Both the position numbers and the translations under genes were made by a program. From Candidatus Gastranaerophilales bacterium (GTDB taxonomy: Bacteria > Cyanobacteriota > Vampirovibrionia > Gastranaerophilales > Gastranaerophilaceae), in the NCBI GenBank assembly GCA_944327245.1, contig CALVHD010000011.1, positions 1-56,830 of the forward strand: a stretch of DNA of 56,830 bases, read 5' to 3'. This document shows positions 9,271 through 17,291 of the stretch, one piece after another. Numbering within the stretch: the stretch's first letter is position 1; every line of letters starts with the position of its first letter. The notes below the pieces were generated by a model, which worked only from the letters and a program-made list of their open reading frames with translations, was not told the origin of the DNA and made no database searches.

Positions 9271-9888
9271 TTATTGAATAATAAACTGTCCGAAGCTTAC
9301 TCTCATAACTTCTCTTTGACCTTCAAACACATTATTTACCATTTCGGTTATTTCTTCTTTAGCTAACTCTTTGCCTGTGGGCGTAGATAATTCATCAGAT
9401 GTTTTGTTGGATAAAACAGATATAACAGCATCTCTGATAGCCGGTTTATAGCGTTCCATTTCTGAAATTATACTTGCGTTAGGATCAAGTGGAGTGCTTG
9501 CGCCGTGTCCGCCTTGCGGTTTAGCTTCTGCCATGGCTTGGGAAGTTGCAATTTCTTCTTCTGTTTTTGATAATTCCATTGCAATTCCGACTTTTAAATA
9601 TCTTCTTGGTGCTGCATCTGCTAAATTTAATATAAAATCTCCTAAATCAAGCAATATGCCTTCTTGTTTAACTTCTTCCGTTTCTTCTGATTGTTCTTCT
9701 TCGTTTGGAATAAGTTTAGATAATTTTTTGTTAAAAGATGAATCTAAAAGTATGTACATTATAATCATCGCAATAATTATCACAACAAGCATTATGACGT
9801 TATTGATAATCATTATTGTATTTGAGCTTAGTTCTAAAGGTTTTTTGTTTGGATTTTTGTCTTCCTTGTCATTTAGGGGTTTTACCAT
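9271..9888 (-). CDS. fliL: Flagellar basal body-associated protein FliL
   Basis: 205 residues: a short charged cytoplasmic tail, one membrane helix (about residues 22-45, rich in Ile/Val/Met) and a periplasmic FliL domain (about 80-205) containing LLDLGDFILNLAD and RRYLKVGIAMEL, ending in VSFGQFIIQ. FliL surrounds the stators and supports torque generation. I set the start at 9888 because CGGAGG lies 3-8 nt upstream; an in-frame ATG at 9915 would overlap the upstream gene and has no such site. Middle gene of the secreted protein-fliL-fliN operon. The loop between about 132 and 150 is unusually Gly/Pro-rich. Confidence 0.93.
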   Translation of the reverse strand: MVKPLNDKEDKNPNKKPLELSSNTIMIINNVIMLVVIIIAMIIMYILLDSSFNKKLSKLIPNEEEQSEETEEVKQEGILLDLGDFILNLADAAPRRYLKVGIAMELSKTEEEIATSQAMAEAKPQGGHGASTPLDPNASIISEMERYKPAIRDAVISVLSNKTSDELSTPTGKELAKEEITEMVNNVFEGQREVMRVSFGQFIIQ

Positions 9889-9905
9889 ATTTCCTCCGTA
9901 TTTGG

Positions 9906-10847
9906 CTATAGCCATTCTTCGTTTTGTGTAGTTTTATTTTTGAAGATTTTATTCTTAAGATTGATTATACCATTTTTTGTTTTATTTCCTACATTTTTTA
10001 TTCCGTTTTTGGTGTCATTTGTAAATTCAATGATATTATCTTTAGTGTCTTCTTTAAGTTTTTCTGTATCCCATTTTTGTCTGTCAATTTCAGACAGTTC
10101 TTTTTTAGAGCCAATATTGTGCTTGTCTTTAGCATATTGTTTTATGTTTTCTCTTGTAATATATGTTGGAGGTTCAACATAGTTTGGATTTAACATTTTC
10201 ATTTTAACATTATATGCAATATCAGGGCTTATATATTTAGAGTATTCTTTTAATCTCAACATTCCCTCGTAATTATTTGAAATTGTTGTATCAAGGTTTT
10301 TCATTTTGTTGTTTCTTATGTTTTTAGCATATATGCTCTCCCATAGCATAAGTTCTTTTTCAACATCTACAAATGCAACATATACGCTTACTCTATGGGT
10401 TGGATTTACGACATCCATGCCTGACACATTAAATACATTCCAGACGGTGTTTTTTAGAAAATCACGCTGTATATCCATACCCATTGAAACAATAACCATC
10501 TTTTTTACGCCTATGCCTTTGGCAATTTTCTTTAAAAGCGGATATTCAAGATTATATCCTTGTTGAAGTCCTTGGAGAGATTCAAGGTCATATTGCCTTA
10601 GCCCTGCTGCTTTTAGAGCATTTTGAGTAGTGTCAATGGCAACAACTTGGACATTTTTTTTGTTAAGTTCGCCTTTAATATCTTGAGCAAAGAACATCGG
10701 AGTTCTAAAATAAGCATTATAGTAATTAACAGGGGTTAAAAGGGTGTCTGTAATTATTCCTATTTTTTCTAAAGCGTAACAATTAAGAGTGTTTGATAAC
10801 ATTAAACACAATAAAAATATTATTTTAAATATAATTCCCCTCATCAT
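9906..10847 (-). CDS. Secreted protein of unknown function in the fliL-fliN operon
   Basis: I do not recognise a named family in these 313 residues. A signal peptide is clear (MMRGIIFKIIFLLCLMLS, cleavage near CYA-LE at about 25). The mature part alternates strands and helices, with two well-formed stretches, KKMVIVSMGMDIQRDFL and HRVSVYVAFVDVEKELMLW; the second resembles the 'tGevlWs' edge of TolB-N/CsgG-like periplasmic domains. The C-terminus is a Lys/Asn-rich helical tail. It is the first gene of the operon, 17 nt before fliL, so a periplasmic or outer-membrane accessory of the flagellum is plausible. No ribosome binding site is obvious before the double ATG. Confidence 0.75.
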   Translation of the reverse strand: MMRGIIFKIIFLLCLMLSNTLNCYALEKIGIITDTLLTPVNYYNAYFRTPMFFAQDIKGELNKKNVQVVAIDTTQNALKAAGLRQYDLESLQGLQQGYNLEYPLLKKIAKGIGVKKMVIVSMGMDIQRDFLKNTVWNVFNVSGMDVVNPTHRVSVYVAFVDVEKELMLWESIYAKNIRNNKMKNLDTTISNNYEGMLRLKEYSKYISPDIAYNVKMKMLNPNYVEPPTYITRENIKQYAKDKHNIGSKKELSEIDRQKWDTEKLKEDTKDNIIEFTNDTKNGIKNVGNKTKNGIINLKNKIFKNKTTQNEEWL

Positions 10848-10928
10848 AACAATAAAATTATCAACTATATTAATTGCATTTCAAATCATATATTTGGTTG
10901 ATTTTTTTGACTTTATTAATTTTTTTAT

Positions 10929-10955
10929 TAAATAAAAAAAAGAATAAGTCGTTAT
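10929..10955 (+). promoter_or_regulatory. Candidate sigma-28-type promoter of the fliJ operon
   Basis: TAAA at 10929-10932, exactly 15 nt, then GTCGTTAT at 10948-10955, matching five of eight positions of the flagellar sigma consensus GCCGATAA. It lies 36 nt before the fliJ ATG. TAAA is common in this AT-rich DNA, so this is suggestive only; the flagellin gene has a similar arrangement. Confidence 0.3.
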
Positions 10956-10990
10956 ATTTCATAGCTTAGTGTGCTTTGAAAGATTAATTA

Positions 10991-11479
10991 ATGCCCTTTA
11001 GATATAGATTACAAAAAATTCTTGAAATAAGAATTAGAAAAAAAGAAGAACAATTACAGGTTGTAATAAAAGCACAAGAAGAGGTTAATCGAATTGAGTA
11101 TTTGATAATTGAAAACAGAAAACAAATTGAAACTTTGACTAAACAGATGAGAAGTGCAGACCCTATGATGTTTGATCAGTATGATAAATATATTAAACAT
11201 CTTTGGGAAGAAGATGAAAAACTTCAAGAAGAAAAAAGACAAGCTGTTGAAAATTTAAATAAAGAAAAAGAAATATTAAAAATTAAAGAACAAGAAGTTA
11301 ATGTTTTAGAAAGTCACAAGGAACATCAAAAAGAAGATTATATCAAGGAACAAAAAGCGCTTGAGCTAAAAGAATTAAATGAAATCGGTTCGCAAAAATT
11401 CTTTATAAGAAATAGAGAAAAAACCCAAGAACAAGAGTTATTAGAGTATTTGGAAAAACAAAAACAAAATGGAAATTAG
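10991..11479 (+). CDS. fliJ: Flagellar export chaperone FliJ
   Basis: 162 residues, almost entirely helical coiled coil, starting with the typical FliJ opening MPFRYRLQKILEIRIRKKEE. FliJ is the central stalk of the type III export ATPase FliI and escorts chaperones. The middle and end are rich in Glu/Lys/Gln heptads (for example EEDEKLQEEKRQAVENL). First gene of a four-gene plus-strand run with a FliK-like protein, a hook/rod protein and a secreted protein; its end overlaps the next gene by 11 bp. fliI itself is not in the window. Confidence 0.88.
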   Translation: MPFRYRLQKILEIRIRKKEEQLQVVIKAQEEVNRIEYLIIENRKQIETLTKQMRSADPMMFDQYDKYIKHLWEEDEKLQEEKRQAVENLNKEKEILKIKEQEVNVLESHKEHQKEDYIKEQKALELKELNEIGSQKFFIRNREKTQEQELLEYLEKQKQNGN

Positions 11480-12122
11480 TGCCCCATCTACAATTGAATA
11501 TAATCAAAATGCTTTTGATGAAACAAGCATGCAAGGCAGTATATCTCAAGATTATATTGCCGCTAAGACTTTTTCACCTTTTGATGATATAAGAACTAAG
11601 CTTTTAGAGATTATTTCATTTATTTCGAATGATAAAGAACCAACTTTTGAAGAACAATTAAACGAAAAATTTTTAAATTTAGATTTTGGTTCAGAGTTTG
11701 ATATTGATTCATCGAAAATCGGAGTAAATGATGCAATATTTTTTGTTAATTTATTAAATCAAAATAATATAATTAACTATACTGTTGATAATGATAAAAT
11801 TTCTTTAAATATTGATGATAAAACAATTAAAACTTCAAACTCGCTTTTAAATATGCTTCATAGTTCAATTGAAACAAAAAAAGCGATAAGGTTAGACTTT
11901 GATAAAGATGTAACCGTAATTTTAAAATTGGATAAAGAAGGTAAAATTTTGACTCATTTTATCCCCGGAAGTTTTGAAGTAGAAAGTTTTTTAAAACAAA
12001 ATATTCCATGTTTGAGGCAAAGGTTTGACGATGCTCAAATAAACTATTCGCAAATTGCTTATTCAAAATATAAAGGCGAAAACAATAATTCAAATAATCA
12101 AAGAAAAAAAAGGAGTAACTAA
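11469..12122 (+). CDS. Putative FliK-like hook-length control protein (divergent, short)
   Basis: 217 residues without signal peptide or membrane helices. The C-terminal third (about 138-195) has the pattern of a FliK Flg_hook domain: a beta strand IRLDFDKDVTVILKLD, then ILTHFIPGS, then FEVESFLKQNIPCLRQRF. These parallel the LRLELPPE, LxVxL and VRELLxxNLPxLRxxL elements of FliK. It is much shorter than typical FliK (over 350) and lacks a long Pro/Gln ruler. It lies between fliJ and a hook-family gene, the usual fliK neighbourhood, and its stop overlaps the next ATG by one base. The assignment is inference from pattern and context. Confidence 0.5.
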   Translation: MEISAPSTIEYNQNAFDETSMQGSISQDYIAAKTFSPFDDIRTKLLEIISFISNDKEPTFEEQLNEKFLNLDFGSEFDIDSSKIGVNDAIFFVNLLNQNNIINYTVDNDKISLNIDDKTIKTSNSLLNMLHSSIETKKAIRLDFDKDVTVILKLDKEGKILTHFIPGSFEVESFLKQNIPCLRQRFDDAQINYSQIAYSKYKGENNNSNNQRKKRSN

Positions 12123-12955
12123 TGAGAGATTCCTATATTAATGCGATGAATACGCAAAAAACAACGGTTCAATGGATGAATGCAATTTCAGAGAATCTTG
12201 TTAATTTATATACACCGGGGTATCGGGAAAATCAGGTAACTTTTAAAACCTATCTTGACGCTGCCGTTCCTGACAGAATTTTGAAAAATACGGGACAAGG
12301 CAAGGCAATTCCAGGGACATCAAATGAAAATGTTTTTCTTGAAGGCAACGGTTTCTTTGTTTTAAGAAATGAAGAAGGAAGAATTGCTTATACGAGATTG
12401 GGCGAGTTTAAGTTTGATGGCGAAGGCGTCTATAGGGCTGCTGATGGGTCAAAAGTTCAAGGATATATTTTGAATGATAAAGGTGAAATTATGTCAGGTA
12501 CAAAATCTTTATCAGACAGTGCTTATGAAGATACAATAGCCCAAGGCGGAGCTTTGGCTGTTCCGACTACTGAAATTAAGCTTTGGATTGACCCTGATAA
12601 CGGTAAATATTTAGGTAAATATGATGAATATGAAATAAAAGGCGATGGAATTTTGTATGGAAAAGCTAACAATGGTAAAGATTGTACGCCTTTGTATAAG
12701 CTTGCTTTAATGAATTTTCATAATCCGCAAGAGCTTTTTGAATATAAACAAGGTCAATATCTGGAAACAGAATATTCAGGCAAACCTGTTATAGGAAAAG
12801 GTGAAGTGAGAAGCGGTTTAATAGAGTTATCAAACATTGATTTTAAAGCTAATGCTACGTATTGGCAAGAAGCAAATACACAGCTGGATCTTTCAGGAAA
12901 AATCATGTCTACTTATAAACAACTTTTGCAATCAGCTATGGAATTATTAAGTTAA
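12122..12955 (+). CDS. Flagellar hook/rod protein (FlgE/FlgF/FlgG family)
   Basis: 277 residues with the family architecture. The N-terminal rod-like segment has ISENLVNLYTPGYRENQVTF, matching the 'NNLANVNTxGFK' motif. The central part has GNGFFVLRNEEGRIAYTRLGEF, and the C-terminal FlgG-like helix includes VRSGLIELSNIDF and LDLSGKIMSTYKQLL. At this length it is closer to FlgF/FlgG rod proteins than to long FlgE hooks; I cannot choose between them. Exported by the flagellar type III system, so no signal peptide. A ribosome binding site (AGGAG) precedes the ATG, which overlaps the upstream stop codon by one base. Confidence 0.88.
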   Translation: MRDSYINAMNTQKTTVQWMNAISENLVNLYTPGYRENQVTFKTYLDAAVPDRILKNTGQGKAIPGTSNENVFLEGNGFFVLRNEEGRIAYTRLGEFKFDGEGVYRAADGSKVQGYILNDKGEIMSGTKSLSDSAYEDTIAQGGALAVPTTEIKLWIDPDNGKYLGKYDEYEIKGDGILYGKANNGKDCTPLYKLALMNFHNPQELFEYKQGQYLETEYSGKPVIGKGEVRSGLIELSNIDFKANATYWQEANTQLDLSGKIMSTYKQLLQSAMELLS

Positions 12956-12973
12956 ATTTTGAATAATGTTGTT

Positions 12974-13777
12974 ATGAAAAAAAATATTATCAAATTAATA
13001 ATTTTTTTAATCTTCTTGATGATAAATCGAGCATATTGTCAAGAAGATTTTTTCATAGATACATATTTTGAAGAGGCTAAAAATTCTAAACCAAAATATG
13101 AAAAAAAAGTTGATGATATTAAAGAAAAATTAAAAGAGAATAAAGAAGAAAAAAAAGGGTTTTTTGCAAGGTTTAAAAAACGGGATAAAAAGTTTAATTA
13201 TTCAACAAATAAATATGAAGAAATTCCAAGAGGATATTACGGCAAATTACCTAATATTGAAGATGATTTTAGTTATAAAAAGCAATATTCAAAATCAAGC
13301 AAAGAAAGTGATATTATAGTACCAGATAGCGAGGAGACACAAGAGGAAAATTTTCAAAAAGCTCCTTTTGATGATGCATTGTTTTTGGATGTAATTGTAA
13401 AAGAAGAAAAATCTTCGACTTATGTTAATGATTTACAAAGAGTAAGATATGCGCTTGATAGTTTAAGAAAATGTATTGAACAAAATGAGGATATTCAAAG
13501 ATTTAATGCTTGTGTAAATGTGCTTGATTTATATACAAAAAATCTTAGAACAAAATATCAAAATAAGCCTGAATCTCATAAAGAAAGTTACATACAAATT
13601 TTAAATTCAAATTATTATGCTAAAGAACTTGGTAATTTGAAATATGATGCAGGGTATTATTCAAAATATATACCAGTAAATGATGGCAAGTATTCAAGTA
13701 AAAACATTGATTTAAAGGAGCAAGCTCTTTTAAATAAAGTCAATAAAACGCTGTTTTTAATTAATCAAGAACGCTAA
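12974..13777 (+). CDS. Secreted protein of unknown function at the end of the fliJ operon
   Basis: 267 residues from the ATG at 12974, which opens a good signal peptide (MKKNIIKLIIFLIFLMINRA, cleavage near YCQ-ED); an in-frame TTG at 12959 would put five extra residues before it. The mature part is very basic and Lys/Glu-rich (about 30-75), then has a helical region (about 145-200: LQRVRYALDSLRKCIEQN). I recognise no family. It follows the hook/rod gene by 18 nt, so it is probably a flagellar or envelope accessory. It overlaps the convergent prepilin gene by 4 bp. Confidence 0.7.
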   Translation: MKKNIIKLIIFLIFLMINRAYCQEDFFIDTYFEEAKNSKPKYEKKVDDIKEKLKENKEEKKGFFARFKKRDKKFNYSTNKYEEIPRGYYGKLPNIEDDFSYKKQYSKSSKESDIIVPDSEETQEENFQKAPFDDALFLDVIVKEEKSSTYVNDLQRVRYALDSLRKCIEQNEDIQRFNACVNVLDLYTKNLRTKYQNKPESHKESYIQILNSNYYAKELGNLKYDAGYYSKYIPVNDGKYSSKNIDLKEQALLNKVNKTLFLINQER

Positions 13778-14370
13778 TATGCAACCCCTTTTTCATTTAA
13801 ACCAAAAATAAATACATCTTCCCCTTCATTGTTGGGTTCTTTTTTCCCGTTTGTATCAACGTACAATTTTCCCCAGCATTTTCCCCTTTCAGGTACAACC
13901 GCATCGGGGTCGATTGGAATTTTTGGAATCGGGCAATCTTCGATTTTATCTAAGACTTCAAGACCAACGTGTACTTCGCTTGTTAATTTGGCTCCTGTAT
14001 ATGAATCTCCTGATGAACAATAGCCTGTGTTATCGCAGAATTCTTCTCCGACATTTTCTATTTTCATGTATTTTTGAAATAATTCCAATACTTCATTTGC
14101 ATCTTTCAAAGAGCCGTCTTCATTAATTATTGCATATTCATATTCATCCAGAATTTTTGTCATAAAGTTTCCGGATGGAACTGCATTGGTTTCTTTTTCT
14201 CTTATCATTTGGCTTGCTTTTTCAAACTCATCTATTGCTTTGTATGCATTTGCAATGTTGCTCTTTTTATTAAAATTTTCAGGTTTGATATTCATTAGCA
14301 TTACAACAGCAAGTATTCCCATAACTGAAATGCAAACCATTATTTCTGCAAGTGTAAATGCTTTTTTCAT
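13774..14370 (-). CDS. Type II/IV pseudopilin-like protein
   Basis: 198 residues opening with a textbook prepilin leader and helix (MKKA then FTLAEIMVCISVMGILAV), with Glu at mature position 5 and Ala rather than Gly at -1, as in the other prepilin of this window. The N-terminal helix is followed by a globular domain with a small cysteine loop (EEFCDNTGYCSSGD) and ends in a short beta stretch (EDVFIFGLNEKGVAY). Such proteins assemble into pseudopili of secretion systems or are minor pilins. A GGAG site precedes the ATG. It stands alone, tail-to-tail with the fliJ operon. Confidence 0.85.
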   Translation of the reverse strand: MKKAFTLAEIMVCISVMGILAVVMLMNIKPENFNKKSNIANAYKAIDEFEKASQMIREKETNAVPSGNFMTKILDEYEYAIINEDGSLKDANEVLELFQKYMKIENVGEEFCDNTGYCSSGDSYTGAKLTSEVHVGLEVLDKIEDCPIPKIPIDPDAVVPERGKCWGKLYVDTNGKKEPNNEGEDVFIFGLNEKGVAY

Positions 14371-14456
14371 TTTTTCTCCGTTTTTATTAAATTATAATTT
14401 TATAATTTAATTTGTGCAATAAATCATTTTTTATTCCAATTTATGAATGATAAAAT

Positions 14457-14487
14457 AAAACAAGAAGGCTTTTTACCTTCTTGTTTT
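14457..14487. terminator. Bidirectional intrinsic terminator
   Basis: AAAACAAGAAGG, 7-nt loop, CCTTCTTGTTTT. It has U-rich flanks on both strands and lies 16 nt beyond the stop of the minus-strand CHAP gene, which is its most likely client. Confidence 0.8.
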
Positions 14488-14502
14488 ATTTCAATTATTT
14501 TA

Positions 14503-16719
14503 TTATTCTTTTTCTTCTTTTTCTTTTTCTTTTTCAAATGATGCACTGCTGTCAGAAGCATTTTGTGATTCACTTGTAGCTGGGTGATTGTTTGTTTGTT
14601 CCGGGCTCGGACTTGTTTCTGGAGCTGACGTTGGAGCTGGAGCCGGAGCTGAAGTTGGAGCTGGAGCTGGGGCTGAAGTTGGAGCCGGAGCCGGAGCTGA
14701 AGTTGGAGCCGGAGCTGGGGCTGAAGTTGGAGCTGGAGCCGGAGCTGACGTTGGAGCTGGAGCCGGAGCTGACGTTGGAGCTGACGTTGGAGCTACATCT
14801 TCATATGTTACCGGAGCTTGTGTTGGAGCTGGAGCCGGAGTAGTTGGTTCTGGTTCTATAATTTGTGTATCATCAGGGTTTACATCTGAAACAGGTGGAC
14901 AGTCGGTAGTTACATCAGGTAGCGTAGGTTCTTCTGATGGAGTTTCAGATGGAGCTATTGTTGGTGTAACACTTGGTTCATCAGATGGAGTTTCAGATGG
15001 AGCTATTGTTGGTGTAACACTTGGTTCTTCTGATGGAGTTTCTGATGGAGCTATTGTTGGTGTAACACTTGGTTCTTCTGATGGAGTAAATGTTGGTCCG
15101 TTTATTGGGTCATCAAAATCAACGCCGCTATCTCCAATATCTAAATCATCATCGTTACTGTCCGGTTTAGATGGTGTAACACTTGGTTCATCAGATGGAG
15201 TTTCAGATGGTGTTATACTTGGTTCATCAGATGGAGTTTCAGATGGAGTTATGCTTGGTTCATCAGATGGAGTCTCTGATGGAGTTATACTTGGTTCATC
15301 AGATGGAGTTTCAGATGGTGTTATACTTGGTTCATCAGATGGAGTTTCAGATGGAGTTATGCTTGGTTCATCAGATGGAGTCTCTGATGGAGTTATACTT
15401 GGTTCATCAGATGGAGTTTCTGATGGTGTTATACTTGGTTCATCAGATGGTGTAACACTTGGTTCATCGGATGGAGTTTCTGATGGTGTTATACTTGGTT
15501 CATCAGATGGTGTAACACTTGGTTCATCGGATGGAGTCTCAGATGGTGTTATACTTGGTTCATCAGATGGAGTAACACTTGGTTCTTCTGATGGAGTTCC
15601 AACAGGAGTTTCGGATGGAGTTCCAACAGGAGTTTCGGATGGAGTTCCAACAGGAGTTTCGGATGGAGTCCTTACTGGAGTTTCAGATGGAGTCCTTACT
15701 GGAGTTTCAGATGGAGTTTCTGATGGAGTTTCAGGTTCGCCATCGCCCTCGAATAGTAAATAATCTTGATATTTTTCAATATCATCAATATGATAGTATC
15801 CTGTTCTGCTGTTGTCATTTTCATCATATTCACTAAAGTTTAAAGAATCAGGATGGTATTTACTTGTATTAATATCTTCATTAGGATCTACGCCGTCTGC
15901 ATATGCGTTTGCAGAGTTATCAACATTTGTTCTATCTGTTCCTGTTGTGTTTGCAAAGCTAAACATATCATAGTCTTGCGGTTGAATCATAAATACTTGG
16001 GTTTCATCACCGGTATTACCCGCAACAACGCAGATGGTGCCATCGTCTTCAACTTTTGCAACAACACCCATATGTCCGCTGGTAAGAAAACATATATCAC
16101 CTGATTGGGTTTTATTGGCTTCAACCATAGCACCTGCATCTTCAGCGGCTTTTCTTACATATTTAACTGTCCAAGAATCTTCAACGCCATCTCTGTTGTT
16201 ATCTTGGCTTATATCCTTATACCATTGAGCTGTTTCTACACCTGATGTTTCTTCAATGTAGTTAACATAAGCAGCACACCAAGCAACACCGCCATTATCA
16301 TCATTAGCGCCAAGCGTGCTTTGATCTTGAACGAAAATATCGGCATCGCCGCCGTCTTCAGTTCTTATATTGCCGTCAATAATATTTTGTTCTTTGGCAA
16401 GAGTTGTTCTGATAAGTTTTTCTTCTTCTGATAGTTCATCAAATTTATTTACAGGCTCTTGGGGTGCGTCAGGCTCTGTTTCTTCTTGAGATGCTGTGTC
16501 ATAAATGTTTTCATCAGAATTGCTTTGCTGATTTAGTGCGGCAATTTTTGATGGAGCTAATGTTTCAAATATATTTTCTTCATTAGCGCTTTTATCTGCT
16601 GCTTGGACTTGCGGAGCATAAGTATTTTGCTCTGTGTCAGTTTTTGTTGATTGGTTTGTAAAACCATTTTTGATATAATCTTGTACATTTTTCAGAAAAT
16701 CAGGTATTTCAAATCCCAT
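14503..16719 (-). CDS. CHAP-domain (NlpC/P60-like) protein with long Pro/Ser/Thr repeat tail
   Basis: 738 residues. No signal peptide: it starts MGFEIPDFLKNVQDYIKNGF. Residues about 135-260 form a CHAP/TIGR02594-like amidase domain with Cys148 (GGVAWCAAYVNY), His216 (SGHMGVVAKV) and Asn235 (AGNTGD) as the likely catalytic set, so cleavage of peptidoglycan cross-links is expected. From about 330 to the end lie low-complexity tandem repeats: 8-residue SETPVGTP units, 12-residue TPSDEPSITPSE units, 16-residue TPTIAPSETPSEEPSV units and 8-residue APAPTSAP units, ending in SFEKEKEKEEKE. These probably form an extended, wall-spanning stalk. AAGGAAGG precedes the ATG. It lies between flagellar/pilin genes and a small membrane protein. 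How it leaves the cytoplasm is unclear. Confidence 0.88.
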   Translation of the reverse strand: MGFEIPDFLKNVQDYIKNGFTNQSTKTDTEQNTYAPQVQAADKSANEENIFETLAPSKIAALNQQSNSDENIYDTASQEETEPDAPQEPVNKFDELSEEEKLIRTTLAKEQNIIDGNIRTEDGGDADIFVQDQSTLGANDDNGGVAWCAAYVNYIEETSGVETAQWYKDISQDNNRDGVEDSWTVKYVRKAAEDAGAMVEANKTQSGDICFLTSGHMGVVAKVEDDGTICVVAGNTGDETQVFMIQPQDYDMFSFANTTGTDRTNVDNSANAYADGVDPNEDINTSKYHPDSLNFSEYDENDNSRTGYYHIDDIEKYQDYLLFEGDGEPETPSETPSETPVRTPSETPVRTPSETPVGTPSETPVGTPSETPVGTPSEEPSVTPSDEPSITPSETPSDEPSVTPSDEPSITPSETPSDEPSVTPSDEPSITPSETPSDEPSITPSETPSDEPSITPSETPSDEPSITPSETPSDEPSITPSETPSDEPSITPSETPSDEPSITPSETPSDEPSVTPSKPDSNDDDLDIGDSGVDFDDPINGPTFTPSEEPSVTPTIAPSETPSEEPSVTPTIAPSETPSDEPSVTPTIAPSETPSEEPTLPDVTTDCPPVSDVNPDDTQIIEPEPTTPAPAPTQAPVTYEDVAPTSAPTSAPAPAPTSAPAPAPTSAPAPAPTSAPAPAPTSAPAPAPTSAPAPAPTSAPETSPSPEQTNNHPATSESQNASDSSASFEKEKEKEEKE
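14620..15740. repeat. Coding minisatellite arrays in the CHAP-protein gene
   Basis: Three repeat types in tandem within one reading frame: about 24-bp units (14620-14790, encoding APAPTSAP), about 48-bp units (14930-15085) and about 36-bp units (15175-15590), followed by further 24-bp SETPVGTP-type units (15583-15730). Copies within each block are nearly identical in DNA, implying recent expansion and length instability. All unit lengths are multiples of three, so copy-number change preserves the frame. Confidence 0.9.
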
Positions 16720-16829
16720 GTCTAATTCCTTCCTTGCTTAAATTTTACTTCCACGAGAATATTCTTTTATAATTCATTAATTCCACGCAATAAAAAAAAA
16801 TAACAGCGTGTTTAATAAATTAAAAAGAA

Positions 16830-17225
16830 TTAAGCATTGGCGAAATAAGTGATTGATTTTCTGATTATTCTTCTTAAAATTTGCGCGAAAAATAATTTTT
16901 TAATATTTTTGTAATTTATTGATTTTATACCTTTTGATAGGTTTAGCGAGCGTAATAATATAATTATTTCAATAATATTTAGTGTAATTCTGATAATTTT
17001 TCTTATTTGAATAAATCTTTTATTGGTAATTATGGATACAAATCTGTTTAGTGTGATTATTACTTTTTTGATTTTATTGTTTATTATAAATATGATTTCA
17101 CTGGATATTGTTAATTTTTCATTTAGCAAAATAATGCGCTTTTCAAGTTTTATTATTTGCAAAACTATAATAGTGCTTAAAATAACTTCTAAAATTATTA
17201 ATAATATAAAGACAAAATCTAGCAT
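16830..17225 (-). CDS. Small hydrophobic membrane protein
   Basis: 131 residues. The first helix (about 3-26, FVFILLIILEVILSTIIVLQ) is a clear membrane anchor, followed by a coiled-coil-like segment (EKRIILLNEKLTISSEIIFI) and a second hydrophobic stretch (about 80-92). The tail is basic, so it probably faces the cytoplasm. I recognise no family. A perfect -10 hexamer (TATAAT on the minus strand, 17233-17238) lies 7 nt before the ATG and there is no Shine-Dalgarno site, which fits a leaderless transcript and supports this strand over the overlapping 81-codon frame opposite. Divergent from murT. Confidence 0.55.
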   Translation of the reverse strand: MLDFVFILLIILEVILSTIIVLQIIKLEKRIILLNEKLTISSEIIFIINNKIKKVIITLNRFVSIITNKRFIQIRKIIRITLNIIEIIILLRSLNLSKGIKSINYKNIKKLFFAQILRRIIRKSITYFANA

Positions 17226-17291
17226 TGATAGTATTATATATTATGAGGATAAATTTCTCTATACGTAAGTTAAACTATTTTAAAGGTTATA

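Noticed and set aside
9494-10193. Plus-strand frames over fliL and the secreted-protein gene
   Set aside because: They are antisense shadows of the real genes, without start signals or family similarity.
14620-15740. Tandem repeats as a possible CRISPR array
   Set aside because: Units are contiguous without unique spacers and keep one reading frame, so they are coding minisatellites.
14588-15763. Long plus-strand frame rich in Gly/Ala/Val (about 391 codons)
   Set aside because: It is the antisense of the CHAP-gene repeats; period and composition follow the coding minisatellites, and there is no start signal.
17023-17268. 81-codon plus-strand frame opposite the small membrane protein
   Set aside because: The minus-strand gene has a TATAAT box 7 nt before its ATG and a coherent membrane-helix pattern; the plus frame has no ribosome binding site or promoter.
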